The translations under genes and the position numbers were made by a program. From assembly GCA_963281155.1 (NCBI GenBank), contig CAUJLY010000005.1, positions 1,426,001 to 1,490,000 on the forward strand: a DNA stretch of 64,000 nt, written 5' to 3'. The stretch's first letter is position 1. Each line of letters starts with the position of its first letter. Positions 1-12,632 of this stretch are shown here, piece by piece. This DNA comes from Rhabditophanes sp. KR3021. Taxonomy: Eukaryota; Nematoda; Chromadorea; Rhabditida; Alloionematidae. The notes under the pieces are model-generated. The model was not told where the DNA came from and made no database searches. It saw only the letters and a program-made list of their open reading frames with translations.

Positions 1-197
1 CCAATCACTCAATCTAAAACAATAACAGCCATGCTGAAACAAAACACCCTAAACAATTCTATTCTAAACAAAAGTCCGAAACCCAATACATAAATACATA
101 AAGTAAATCATTTATTATATAAATCATCAAACTTATTAAAAAACGCCGTATGTTGTTTGTTGTTGCCAACTATTAATCATAACAAAGAAAGTTTATT

Positions 198-3100
198 TTA
201 AATTTTAACGGCATTAGTACCGTTTTTGAAATTGGTACTTTCATCCATACTTTTGAGAGTAAGTTGAGTCCATTGAAGGTCAAAGGGATCTTCGGGTTGA
301 GTATTTGATGAAGTCAAAGAGCAAGGAGATCCAGATTTAGTAGTTGTAGAGACTTTGGCGGGTGATAAAGTGTCTGGGAACGGAAAGACATGAAGATTAT
401 TTGGTTGTGCAAATACTGGTTGGCCAAAGATATCTAATGGACGACTATCCACCACTGTATCAACTATTGAACTTGACGATTCTCTTAAAGGCACGTATTG
501 GACTGAATTTAGTCGAGGAAAATCTCGCGGTGCTAATGAAGATGATGCACTTAGGGTCATCTTGGAATGGCTTGCTTCGCTCTCGTCAAAAGGATGGTAT
601 TCCATTGAATTTCTGAATTGTTTGTACCCTAAGGAGACAGGATTGTTTATAATTGTTGTGTTGTTTGAGGAGATTAGTGAATTTGAGCGGGGGCTGTCGA
701 AGATGTGGGTTTCAGTTATTCCAATGGGAAGGATTGGATCGTTTAGGGGATTGTAGTCTTTCATGCAATTTAGAGGAGTGTAAGTGGGGCTTTCTTTGGT
801 TTTGTTGTAAGGCGAATTGGAATTCTCTATGGATGTAAGGGAGACTGAAGTTCGGATTGAGTTTCGCGCTGAGTTTTGGCTTAGAGTTGATAGGAAGGCT
901 TCTTGGAGCCATAAGTCGGCAGGATTTCGATGGATCTCAGGAAGTGGTGGAGGTGCCCTTGATGAAGTTGGTGGTTCGGGAGCAGGTTTCCTGGGGATGG
1001 CAGGAATAGGTTCTTTTCTTAAGTTGATTTGCGGAACAACTGGGGGTCCTAAGTTTATTAAATCGCTCGTCTCACTGATAGAAGGAGCCATCGTAGATTG
1101 TTTAAATGTGATCACTTCTTCGTCTTCCCAAATAGGCTCCACATTTCGGATTGAACTTTCTCCATTCTTTAATCTAGAAGGTAATTCAGTTCTCAATGAA
1201 TGAAGGCGTTTAAATGACTGCGCAATATTCGATTCAGGTGTTCTTAGAGAAGCCTGTCTTTCGAAAAGAGCAGGGTTTGCCAAGGGACGTGGCTTCGAAG
1301 TTGTCGAAGAAGGTCCATTTTTGATTGGCAACGTCTCCGTTACCTTCGCAGATTGCGGATCATTATATCTGTCTGTCAATGACATTTGCCTCCTAAATGA
1401 TTGGTACCCCTTGTTGCCGTGTCCAAATACAGGTTCTGGAACAACCGGCGTTGAAGTTATTGTCTTGGAACCATCTGGTTTAATTATAATAGATGTAACA
1501 ACACTCGAACCAGGCGATGAGGCAGATGCCACCACAGCATCTTCCTCTCTCTTCTTTTTCTTTTCTAAACAAATTGAAAAAGCACATCCTACAGCGTGGC
1601 TGAGTCTTTCTCCAGTTTCCTTAACTACGTTAATTTGTATTAATATTGTGCATTTAAGTAGACTGTATACCCAAGGTATTTTTTTAACGAATATTTTTTC
1701 AATTTTGAATATTAGTTGCTTTTAAATTTGCTGTCGATGTTAATGTTTTTATATAGTTATTTAACTTGTAATGTTTTCTAATTGTTGTTTCTATATTCTT
1801 AGTTGTCCACTCACTTATACAGGAGTAAACTATTGAGAAAAGCGTGGCCAAAAAAGGTCTAAAGAGAAACAAAGATGAGATGGTTTTGCCGCTTGGAATG
1901 AGACAGTTGTCTTATGAAACCACCGGAAAAGAGCCACATATCGCTGAGGAAGGACCGTTGTCTGTAGGTAGAAAAGACGTGCTGGCTGGAGGTAAGTTAA
2001 GCATCTTAAATGATAAGTAATTGTTTTAGTTGAGAGATGTTACTAATGCCGAGGAAATTGGCTACAAAATGGAAAGACTTGCTGCTCCTAATTTCCAAGA
2101 ACCCAAATTTAATTTAAAGAAATGCCATCTCAAATTTCCATTTGAAGCATACTTAGAACGTCACGAGGGGAAGAAAAAATGTCCCGATGAAATTGATTAC
2201 AAATATTAGAAGGTGGCTGTCGGTAGTTATGGTAAATTAACTCAGCACATCAAATTTGGTAGATGCGAAGAATTGTTTGATGATGAAAAAACACAAGTTC
2301 AACGTCTTTGATTTTCTGGACAAATTTGGATTAGCTGGAGAACTACTTCTAAGGAATACGAAACCAATGACATTCTATTCAATATTCAATAAAAGGAGAA
2401 AGGATTGATCAACACTTCCTGACCTACATTCATACTCTTAAGAATGGAGACCTGTTCGGCAGTAAAGAGTCAAGAATGGACAAGATCAGGAACCATCCAG
2501 CCGAAACTCTCCATCCCAAGCTGTCAGTGCCTACCAAAGAGTTAGCTGAAACCTGGGGTTTATGTTAATTGAAAAATTCAAGCATCAAATCTCCAACTAT
2601 GATTATGGCAGATGCTCTATGCATGCCGTATACCTTCTAAATTCTGCCAACGCATGTGCAGTCGCTGATATCTTGACCGAAAAGATGGTTGAACTTAAGA
2701 TGACGAGCGATGAATAATTTCAATATGTTTTTGATTGCCACGTTTAATTATAATAAATTACCTGCCATAAAGCCATGACAAATCCATCTCCTACTGGTCC
2801 CATCTCGCGAAATATAGCAGAAACCAGCATCGTTGTTACGATCGGGAGCGCAGAAGGAAACTTTTTCTATTGTTTGATCCACTATGAGACCTTGGTTGTT
2901 GGATTGGCCGACTACTCTCAAGCCATCACCAGAAACATATAAAATTGCCTTGATTGGCTTTGTTTTTTTATTCAATAAAATCTTCATAGCAGCTTCGCAG
3001 ACATTGATTCCACGGCCTTCTATAACTTCAGTTTGTCCATAATACTAAATTAAATAATATAAATCAATCAAGTCAAAGCTTACCTTGACAGCAAAACTAC

Positions 3101-4613
3101 AAACTCCATTCCTAACCGACAATTCATCAGGCAACCACGCCGATGGTTTCTCTGTCGACGAACTACTTCCATTTTTGGATGTCTTCGCTTCACTAAACGA
3201 CAACCCTTGTTTGTCCTTAGGCTTCAGTCTAAAACTTTTCCTAATTGATTTCTTAAACCTGTCCAATTTATCCATCTTTTTGACGAATGGGTCTGGAGTA
3301 TGCCTAAAATTAAAATAAATTAATATATTATTCAATCAAAATGAGACATTGCGTAACAACAAATTTGTCATCAAGGCCTAGTTAGCCATATGTATATCGA
3401 CACATATCTATATAATTTAAAATAAAATAATGCCACACATACAACACCCAAATTAAAGCACAAAGAAATTGTTTGTTTGTGTGTGGATGTGTTGGTGGTG
3501 GCGGTAGTAGCTTCTTTTGTCAAATTGATTGATTTAAATGGTTTGAGTATATAAAAAGACATGATTAAGTAAGTAGATGGCATTAATAATGTATAATTAC
3601 ATTTTTTATGAGTTACATTTTGGGCAAACAGAATAAGTTATGATGTTGGGTGGTGGTAGAAGTACCTGATCACTTTCAGTCAATCGATGAGTCCTCTTTT
3701 TATGAGTAGCAACGAGATGGGCGTAGGTTCAAGATTACTTGCAACTAAATATTGTAACCAAAAACCTCTAAAAGTCCTGATTTAGCCTTTTACCAACAGG
3801 AAGGAAGTCAAGTAGATACTTTGCTTCTCAGCCAAATTTCGATGTATATCTTTTAAAAATTCAATACATACAGCTACTCTCTCAAAAGCATCAATGCGCA
3901 ACTTACATAATAATGAAGTGATAATGAGGAGCTAAAAGATAAATGCTCTACATTGATGTAAAGTTAATTTTACTTGGAAACTTAATTATTTTGTTATAGT
4001 TATTAAAAAGCAGCTGTCTGCTGTGGTCGTTTTTTTAAAATAATGTAGTAAATATATTTAATTTACTTTACTTTTTTGAAAATTGAATTAGTCTAAGTAA
4101 CAACAAATAAGCCTAGTTTAATAAATTTTGAACAAATGCTTTTAATTTTTACTTGTGTCTAGTTGAATCAATTTTTTAGGATAAATAATTGCATTCAAGG
4201 TTAAAAGGAGAAATCATGCTATTGAAAGTAAATATGTTATATTATGCTTAAATTATCTACAGTTAGAGGGGCTGCTTATAAAGTTTACATTGTTTGTTGA
4301 ATGATTGTTTAAAATCACTCATTTAAAAGGTAATATGCACAACGTACCTAGTAGGAATTTCATATGGATTGTAAACACCACCTGTTGATATTTCTATTGT
4401 AGATACATTTTTATCATGACTTGATAAAGGTGAATCATCATCAGTTTTACTTGGTGAGGGAGATTTTACGTGTTGCATTATTTTGGAATCATCTTCAGTG
4501 GCCTCAAAAGCTTCTTCGGCCATATATTTGAGATTATGCTTTTTGCTTTTCCTTTTCGATAGTCTTGCCCATGAACGGGCAATAAAGTTTGATTTAGATT
4601 CAGGGTCTTTCAT
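198..4613 (-). CDS. num-1: Numb-family endocytic adaptor / cell-fate determinant (num-1-like)
   Basis: Numb is a membrane-associated adaptor that links cargo to the endocytic machinery and is segregated asymmetrically in dividing cells. Four exons read in frame: 4613-4348, 3303-3084, 3044-2762 and 1624-198, giving 731 aa. The PTB domain spans about residues 140-280 and includes the blocks [44 protein letters not shown] and [20 protein letters not shown], all close to animal Numb. The Numb repeats FERQASLR and [13 protein letters not shown] follow, likely basic-directed phosphorylation sites. The tail is proline- and serine-rich and carries an alpha-adaptin-type DPF in EDPFDLQW near the end. 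The first exon adds a long N-terminus. Met 99 in the second exon ([15 protein letters not shown]) is an alternative start, so isoforms are likely. Intron 3 (1625-2761) holds an antisense pseudogene. Identification is strong; exon 1 is less certain. Confidence 0.9.
1836..2717 (+). pseudogene. Copy A of a decayed C2HC-finger-like gene family, inside numb intron 3
   Basis: On the strand opposite to Numb, long coding-like blocks are broken by stops and frame changes. The first block (about 1836-1990) ends in [12 protein letters not shown] at a GTAAGT donor. A possible 40-bp intron follows, with its acceptor near 2030. The second block contains [20 protein letters not shown], which looks like a degenerate zinc finger, then an in-frame TAG near 2208 and [18 protein letters not shown] third block (about 2400-2550) has [14 protein letters not shown]. 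The reading frame then shifts by -1 into [18 protein letters not shown] and [18 protein letters not shown], stopping near 2717. Related blocks occur in a twk intron and an apm-3 intron. I do not recognise the parent gene. Several stops and shifts make an intact product unlikely. Confidence 0.55.
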
Positions 4614-7450
4614 ATTATTAAATAAATTAGTCTGATAAAGTGCTTTAATGAGTCAATAAATTACAGAACACCTTAAAATGCGTGTAAATATGCGTGTTTC
4701 TAAAAATAAATAGCTTTAGAAAGGTTTGTTGTTGTTGGTATTGATAATAAATATGGAAATGGTAGCGTTTAAAAGTTTGGAAAAGCATATGCTCAAGAAG
4801 ATGACACAACAGCCATTGGGAAGGGGTCCTATGATTTGGTGAGTATTCGTTTTTTAAGTTTGTAATAAAATAAATAAAAAGAATGGATGGTCGTTGGGAA
4901 AGTTTTTCATTGACAAAGGACAAGTTTGAAGTGATATAATAATTTTGATATCTTTTTGCTTCTATCTAATTTAGGTCACAAAATTGGCATTATGAAGTGT
5001 AATAAAAAGTTTTAGATATCAAAATGTCTATTTTATATTTAAAGAGGGTATCAATTTTTACGTCACTATCAAAAGCTCCTGTTAATAGCTTTTAAGTGAC
5101 AATAAAGAGATAGAAATTGGGTGATTGTTTTTAAAAAACAGCTTTTAAACAGAATATAAAGTGTGCTAGAGGAAAAGGAATTGTCAGCTCAAGAAGTTAG
5201 ATTTAATGAACATTTCAAAAATAAATACATATTAAACAGGGCCAAATGATTTCGATGTAGTCTCTTATAAATACCATTTTATGAGTGTTCGCAGCTGATA
5301 GGGTAAAAGATTATTAATTGTACGATAAAGTTGTGTAATCTGACGAAAGATAATCTCCTCCAGCTATGCACTAAGGCCCTCATATTAATTATACACAATT
5401 ATTCATAAAAAAGTATGATGTGTTAAGAATATCATCTAATGATGATCTCAAAAAATGTGATCGGGTCATTTTTGTCAATCGATTGAAAATCAACCAAATG
5501 TATGCGTATAATAATGGTGGTTATGTAGGAATGTGTTCTTAATCACAAAGATACGAAATAAATGAAGAATAAGCAATATGTTAGTGATATAATATTTATT
5601 TATAATATTATAAATTGCTCAACTTCTTTTTTCTCAGCTTGTGCTAACATAAAGATTAATGTAGTACTAAAAGGTGATGGAGACAAGATTATTTATATTC
5701 TTTTGCCAAATAACAAGAAAGAGGAAAAAGGTGTACATGGAATAGCCTTGGCTTTTGTTCCGTAATGGCAGTGATTAAGGCTGACTACTTTTGGTCTACT
5801 AAGGATTTTATTTCCCAAATCTGGCTTTATGTAATTTAGTTTTAATAAAGGCTTTTGTGACCGCTTGCGGATATTATAAAATAGACCCCACCATAAAGTT
5901 TATATAAAGGAATGTTGTTGTGGCGGAAGACAAAAAAGACACATATTGTTTAGTGTGTATATGTATCCTACTTGAATATAAGTATATATTTTTTAAATAT
6001 ACTAATATAGACTGAATTTACTAATAAAGACCAAATTTTTCTAAAATTTACTGAACTATACTGAAACATACTTTATGATGGTTGTTAAGGAAGAAATGCG
6101 ATTACTTGAAAGAGATACATTTTTTGTCTACTTATAAATAATTTAATCAGTCGTAATATAGATAAATATAATTTTTATGATTATAAGTAGACTGGAACAA
6201 TATTGGATAATTTCAAAATAAACGTATTATAAACAATTTGGAATATTAAATATTTTAAAAGTTTTGTTTATTTATGTGTCTTGAATCACCAAAGGGTAGA
6301 AAATAGGCTAAAAATAAATAATGAATCACAAAATTGATACTGTTTCATGGTTTGTCCTTTTTTCAGTTAAGAAATAATTAAAGAAATAATAAAAGTGTGG
6401 TTCATGGTTTTAAAAAACGTGAATACTAGTTAGTTGGCTTTTTGTAAAGTTTGCGCATGACTTATGAACTACTGAGAGCATTAAACACAACATTATATGC
6501 GCAATTTAACCTTGATTTGGATAAAAAAGAAAAGTTTAAATGATTGGTCTCTTTTTAATAAATCAAAAACTTTTATATCGTATATATGCCACCTAAGTCT
6601 TTTGAATGATGGAGTAAGGTCTTTTTTGAAGATGATGCAACACATATGCCAATTCACAATAAACTTTTCTATCCATATGCTATTCTGCCTTTCCAAAAAT
6701 TATTATGTAAAGGGAAGCTCTCCCTTTCCTCATCTTTTGGTAGTTAATAATTTTCAGCTGTGAACACATATTAAGGAAAATTGAAAGAAAGAAACCATAC
6801 AAATATACACGACATCATTTTGCTATTTTTTAATGCTTAAGCACAAACATCATAATTGTTATCTTTCTATGACAAATTGTTTTTATAAACTCTCATTTTC
6901 CTTTTGATATAAACAGCCTCGAAATATACGTACAAAATATACATAAAATGCATATAAAATGTATATAAAATATATGTAAAAATGTGTGTGTGTTATAAAA
7001 GGAAATACTTTATTAACATTTTTTGATGTTTTTCGTGGACACATAAAAATATATGCCGATGAAACCTTAACAGAAAGAAGGCGTAAATTTGACGTTTAAT
7101 ACTGAGGCCAAAAATTGAATATAAACAATCTATCCCCACTCAATTTCCCTTCATATATACACACATAGTACATAGAACTGGAAGGCGCAATGGAAATTAA
7201 AGAACTAAAAAACATTTGCCTCTGACGGCATGAGCCATACATCCATTGACATCCCTTAAAGCATTACATTGATTGAGACTAGACAACAAGAATCTAGTCA
7301 TATCTACATGCCTTTTTGGTAAACAGAATTGGCCGCTGCCACACAAACCAAAGAAGGCTTGAAATACAGCTGAATGTCATTCATGAATTTTTGCCTCGTC
7401 GCTCGGTAGTGGCCTTTTTTTGTTATCCTTTTAATATGAGTTTATCTTAA
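4614..7450. other. Intergenic region between numb and sbt-1
   Basis: This is AT-rich sequence upstream of both the Numb gene (leftward) and the 7B2 gene (rightward), so it probably holds both promoters. The open frames here are short, biased in composition and match no family I know. A TA-rich simple-sequence stretch lies at about 6921-6985. I see no further gene. Confidence 0.5.
6921..6985. repeat. TA-rich imperfect short tandem repeat
   Basis: Repeated ATATAAAATG/ACATAAAATG-like units run together and end in a short TG run. This is low-complexity sequence about 500 bp upstream of the 7B2 start codon. Confidence 0.6.
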
Positions 7451-7454
7451 TTTT

Positions 7455-7456
7455 AG
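7455..7456 (+). promoter_or_regulatory. Unpaired 3' splice acceptor upstream of sbt-1
   Basis: The sequence TTAATTTTAG ends 16 bases before the start codon, with no obvious upstream coding exon. It is a candidate spliced-leader acceptor, or the end of a 5'UTR intron. Confidence 0.45.
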
Positions 7457-7472
7457 GAGACTAAACCTGAAA

Positions 7473-8165
7473 ATGAACAATTTTCTGGTTGGCCTGATCG
7501 GAATCGTGGTTGTTGTGGGAGCTTCTAATTTGGGTAATTTAGATTATCCAGGAAACGTAAGTTTGTTTATATAAAGTCACAAGATAAGTATTTTTTAGTT
7601 AATCGATGACAGTCACTTTTTGAATCTTGCCATCAGAGATTCGGAAATCTTTCCTGAGTCACATTTATTTGGACACAAGCATATTACCGGAGGAGCTGGT
7701 GAAGGAGACCAATTTTTGGGAGAAAAAAATCTGTTAGGTCATAGGGAACAAGTCAAGAGCGACAATGTACTTCCCGCTTACTGCGAACCACCAAATCCCT
7801 GCCCCGTTGGTTTAACTGGTGTTGATGGATGTCTTGAGGAGTTTGAGAATACAGCCGAATTTTCAAGAAATTACCAAGCTCAGCAAGAATGTTTGTGTGA
7901 TCAAGAACATATGTTCAATTGTCCCGAAGCAGCTAAACATGATGCTGATGAAGATTATATGAATATGGATTTGGCTGAAGATGGAATTGACAAAAAGACT
8001 GTTGCCAAAAAATCACCTCCACCATTTGTTACTGGAGAAGAAGCTGTTTTCAGAAGAAAGCGTTCCATCCCTGAGTACGTACCAAAACAAAAAGTTAATC
8101 CCTATCTCCAAGGAGAACCACTAAGATCGATGTCCAAAAAAGACGGCAAATCTAGTTGGGAATAA
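7473..8165 (+). CDS. sbt-1: Neuroendocrine protein 7B2 (proprotein convertase 2 chaperone)
   Basis: 7B2 is a secretory-granule chaperone needed to make active prohormone convertase 2 (EGL-3 in C. elegans), and so for neuropeptide processing. Two exons, 7473-7556 and 7599-8165, give 216 aa. The N-terminus is a hydrophobic signal peptide (FLVGLIGIVVVVGASN). The family signature PPNPCPVG is followed by a conserved cysteine-containing stretch and TAEFSRNYQ. A basic furin-type site RRKRS separates the C-terminal peptide, which keeps VNPYLQGEPLR. In other animals this peptide inhibits PC2 until it is cut. Length and domain order match 7B2. The first intron is 42 bp. Identification is very strong. 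Confidence 0.95.
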
Positions 8166-9640
8166 AGAAGTTATAAATGGCAGTATGTGTGTGTGGACTA
8201 ATTATTTTTCAAAAATATATACTTATTATAAAGTTTAATCTCACACCTTTTTATTTAAAATATGTTCATTAAGCGTATGGCATCTCAGCAATGTATGTTG
8301 TTGTTTCTAACTGATTCTATATTTTTTGTCTCTTATCCCTGTTATTTCTTGTATAAAAATGAAGAAGGAAATTGTTGTGTACTCTTTTTTCAATTATTGT
8401 GTGTGATGCAAATATTAATTTTTTCATTCAAAGATAGCGTCTATAGCATTCATTTGTGTAGGGTTGAATACACCAATTAATATAATAAAATAAGAAGCAC
8501 CATAATTTAGATGTACTTTGCAATATATCTTTTATAGAAATGTTTTCTACAAATTGAATTCTTTTTTAAAACTCAAAGAAAAATAAAGCTGGCTAAATGA
8601 TGGCAGTTGAGTTTAATTATATGTGATAATAACCTATGTATAAGGACTTTGATGCACAATGATATCAACTAATAATTATAAAGTTTTTTTTGTTTCAGTC
8701 CTCAATTTTTCCATCTCAATTAATTCATCGTTGTAAAGTTTTGGAGTGAATTTAGATGCGCATATGTTAATGCCTTCTTTTTTGTGAACATCAAGCTATA
8801 ATAACTAAATTTCACCATAACATTATTACGACTTTAAATATGAAAATCAAATGTTCTTTTTTAAGAGTGAAATCATATGTTGATATAAATATTTAACTAT
8901 CCATACGCTTTTACCTTATTTAGTCAGCTGAATTTATTATTAGGTGTTTTGGCTTAACTATGATATTGCCTTTTCAGAGTATAAATCCCAACCTTTCTGC
9001 CACTAAAACAAATGATTTATTTAATGCTAACAGGGTACTTCAAGCTTCTCGAGACTTCTTTTTTTTGATTTAGTTCATTACTTTAATATAATATAGTACA
9101 CGGCTCAAGACTCCATTTTCAAACTATTTTTTCTTTATTAAATTTTAAATGGAAATACGCTTTAGGTTGTGTTATTATATGTGAATATTTATATTTATAC
9201 AGGTTTACTGTTTACTTTGCAGTCAATTTTGGATAATTTTTTTTAAATGCATAAATTAAAGCTAATAAAGAACTCTGATGTCTTAAAATAACAATCGGTC
9301 TAATACTTTTTGCCCACTTCATTATCATTTCCGACACAGAGTCCCTGGTTAGCTTATTGTAAGCTCTTTTGATGGAAAAGTTTTATCTAAAAACATAATT
9401 ATATGAGGAAGACCTTGCTCGAAACAGGATGTTAAAATTTATAATTAATTTTTTCTCTTAAAGACATTTCGTGTAAAAAGTTCTTGACATCTTTCTAATA
9501 ATGTCTTTGTATCAAATTATTATCTTACTTTCAGAAAATGACTTGTGATTATTTAAACGATAGTACTAAAGAAGCTTATTAACGCAAGTTTTTTAGGAAA
9601 GATATCTAGTTGAACTTCATTAAATCATGTAATATCGAAC
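8166..9640. other. Region downstream of sbt-1 with no gene seen
   Basis: This AT-rich stretch starts with the 3' UTR of the 7B2 gene and then has no convincing coding pattern. The open frame at 8262-8480 has the phenylalanine/isoleucine/cysteine-rich composition expected from chance in AT-rich DNA. Confidence 0.4.
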
Positions 9641-9812
9641 TATAAATAACTGGATTCTTCTCATAATAGGCTGCCTAATCTATATACCCTTCTTAAATTA
9701 ATCCTCACAATACAGCCCGAAACTACTATGTTTACCAAAGACACTTCTCTTCATCAACTCAGTAGTCAAATTATTTGCCATCCTCGACATATTCCCAAAG
9801 CAGTCTCTTTAA

Positions 9813-10283
9813 CGAACACAAAAGAGCCATGTTATTATTCTTATCAACAGCTATACTCCAAATGAAGGTGAATGTCTGGTGTATATCCTAATTCACACAT
9901 TCGCTATTACGTTAGCCATGTTGATTAAAATGTTTATTTCATTGTATCGATATTTTACGATTGTGCACGCGTTTAATTCTTCAAAGACTGGTCTAGTTCC
10001 TTTGTATTTGCCAATTGTGATAATGAACTTGGCACAACCTGTATATTTATTAAATGACAGATTACCTAATAAGGAACCTATACTAGAAAAAATTGATCAA
10101 CTTCTTTGGTCTGAAAATAATTCTAACCCAAAAACTTACAAGGCAATTTTTTTTAATACTGGTCTTGACTACATTAAAACGAATGTTATCTTTCAAATCC
10201 AATCCGGGATTCTATTCATAACAATGGTCGGAGTTATTATAACACTTCAATTACGAAATAGTCTAAAATCACATATGACTTGA
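9813..10283 (+). CDS. Possible multi-pass membrane protein fragment (chemoreceptor-like remnant?)
   Basis: An open frame runs from just after a TAA near 9810 to a TGA at 10281-10283. It encodes two or three hydrophobic segments: one around LVYILIHTFAITLAMLIKMF, one in VPLYLPIVIMNLAQPVYLL and a last one in GILFITMVGVIITLQL. The stretch LYRYFTIVHAF after the first resembles the end of TM3 in nematode seven-transmembrane receptors. I cannot identify upstream exons, and there is no clear start Met. It may be a receptor gene fragment, a pseudogene or a chance frame. No family is assigned. Confidence 0.25.
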   Translation, partial: RTQKSHVIILINSYTPNEGECLVYILIHTFAITLAMLIKMFISLYRYFTIVHAFNSSKTGLVPLYLPIVIMNLAQPVYLLNDRLPNKEPILEKIDQLLWSENNSNPKTYKAIFFNTGLDYIKTNVIFQIQSGILFITMVGVIITLQLRNSLKSHMT

Positions 10284-11432
10284 AATCTAAACATGTTCAA
10301 TGAAGATGATGAGATCATTTTAATCAAGAAGATGAGGTTTCCTTATATGTGACCTCAGCAGGTTGATGCAATTTCGAAAATAATAAAAGTTTTAAAGAAA
10401 AGTACAGGAATTCCATTTTAGTAATTTAGGTCCACAATATACTTAATTTATTTAAACAAAAATACAGGCACATAAAATTCTTATAATAACAATTATACAT
10501 ATGTTTCCATTGTTTTCTTTTATAGTGCAAAGTTTTAATACTTTACGGAAAATGATTTTTAAAAATTTCAAACTACTTTTACCAGTAAATCTTAAAGGTG
10601 GAGTTGTTGAAGCGTCAAAGCTCTTTTTGTTTGACCACAATGATTACTTCTAGATTATATACTATTTATCAAATAATAAGTACGTGGTAATTATAAACGC
10701 GTATGACTACATTGAATTGACTACTGATGGTGTCAAATGTTATTTACAGTATATTATAACTACGACAATTTAAAAATAAGTGAAACAAATAGTCAAAGCT
10801 TATAAGCAATTCAAATGTAAGGATATTAGGATTCTACTTATCATGATAAAAATAGTAAAAGTTAACTATATCGCGTGGCATTATGCCTCAATGTATGAAA
10901 ATTATGTGGTACGAATATAAACGATGGTAATTGTGAAATATAGGGATAAAATATGAATAATATTATATGCGGAATGTTGCATAATCTTTTCAAATCCAAT
11001 GTGTCTTTTTAAGTTCTGAGAAAATGATCAATAAACTTTTTCTCAAACAAAATTGTTTTTGAGATAATTAAAAGGTAATCTTCTTAAATCAAAAGTTAAT
11101 GAAAAGAAACCTTAATAATAATATTTCATACAAGATTCTTTTACTCTATTTGTCTCAATATATTCTCAACCAAACACAGAATGCGTTTAACTCACAAAGC
11201 ATATATTTTATCAGTAAACTTAATATTTCTTAAATACAATTGTGAATTGACATCCTATTGTAATTGAGACATTCATTCTTTAATGAGTAATTGACGATGT
11301 GTTGATTGTTTTTGAGGCTCTCCAACAAGAAAAATATAAAAGTTAAATATTGTAATCAAGAACACTGCAGTTTTGTAGACAAAAATTGATTCGTCCAGAC
11401 ATTAATTTTCCATCTCTAAATATAACGAACAA
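10284..11432. other. Noncoding or unrecognised region
   Basis: AT-rich sequence with only short frames on both strands. I see no gene, RNA or repeat I can support. Confidence 0.4.
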
Positions 11433-12009
11433 ATGTGGCCTATTGGAGGAGTGATGGATAGAAAATGTTCTAATATTATGCAAAGGTAAGAGCGAAATTT
11501 TCTTTCTTTTCAAATATTATTTTAGCTTTGATTTTGAAAAAATGATATGATTTAATCAAAAAGAATCATCTAATCATACACGTGATCATTTATCTGTGGT
11601 AATTGCCAACGCATATATGTTACAGCAGGAGAAACTAAAGTTTCCAGTGGTAAAGATTTTGACTAAACATCATTAATATTAGCATTTTTAGATACGATCC
11701 AAGAACCAATAATTGGGAAACTCTTGCTGAAATACCATTTCAAAGACAATGTGCTGGTGTCTGTTTGTGCGACAACAACGATTTATCCTGTGGAAGAGTA
11801 TTCACACAAGAAGAAAATGGTTTGCCATAACACATGCGATATTTATGAAGTAAATATTAATTAATAGATGGAGGCCAACTACAGCCTTATTTCTTACTTT
11901 AATGTCCTCCAAGATTTTCGAGTTGCCTACAGAAGTAATTGCTTTTGGAGGCCATTCACAGGGCAAAAAGTTAAAGGATATTTATATCTTGGACAAAATG
12001 AAAAACTGA
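11433..12009 (+). pseudogene. Kelch-repeat pseudogene
   Basis: Pieces of kelch beta-propeller blades follow one another in the right order but in different frames. They are WPIGGVMDRKCSNIMQR (11436-11485), IYVTAGETKVSSGKDFD (about 11610-11665), YDPRTNNWETLAEIPFQR (about 11692-11750) with CAGVCLCDNN after it, and VIAFGGHSQGKKLKDIYILD (about 11935-11996). Kelch blades have a paired glycine, then a tyrosine and a tryptophan spaced as in YDPxTNxW, which is visible here. Stops (for example after GRVFTQEENGLP) and frame changes separate the pieces. Splice-like joins that I tried do not restore one frame. It is probably a dead copy of a KLHL-type or kelch-only gene. Confidence 0.55.
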
Positions 12010-12632
12010 ATCACTTCTACTAGTTCTTTATTTTCGTTCTCTTTTTATTGATGGCTCTTATACATACAATTAGTTAAAGCATTTTTATTGTTCTTATAAA
12101 TCGTTGCTTAAAGAAACTTCTGGTTCTTCTAAAAGGTTTCCAAATGGAATGATGTTCATTGTTTAGTCAAATATAAATATAATTAACATCAAGTTGACAT
12201 TATAATATGTAATTGTTTAACAACTTTCATTATTTTTAAAACATATTTAAACGTTGTGTATGCAATATTTTGTAAAGTAAATCATTTATTATTTTATCGT
12301 GGGGTTGTATCCGTCTTATAAATAAATTAATGCATCGTATGTTTAAGTATTTTTAGTGTATTCCATTTGACAGTTGTATTTAAGCGTATTCTAGGCTTAA
12401 ACATTCTTACTTACAATTTGTATATGTCGTAACGTAATTATAAAAGCAGCTTACATTGAGATGAACAAATTCAAATGAATTTTATTTAAATAAAGATGAT
12501 CTTTACACATTAGATTTTACCAAATAAACATATATTTAATAACACAATTAACGATACACCTGGAACGAGAGATCACTTGTATTCATTATCATTTAAATCA
12601 AGGTATGAGTTGAACCGGAGAGGTGGTTGGAA
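12010..12632. other. Intergenic region at the 3' end of the ZIP gene
   Basis: AT-rich sequence holding the 3' flank of the leftward ZIP-like gene. No coding pattern was recognised. Confidence 0.4.

Noticed and set aside
8262..8480. 72-codon ORF just after sbt-1, at first sight a membrane protein
   Set aside because: Cys/Phe/Leu-rich translation of T-rich sequence in the 3' flank; no start context or homologue.
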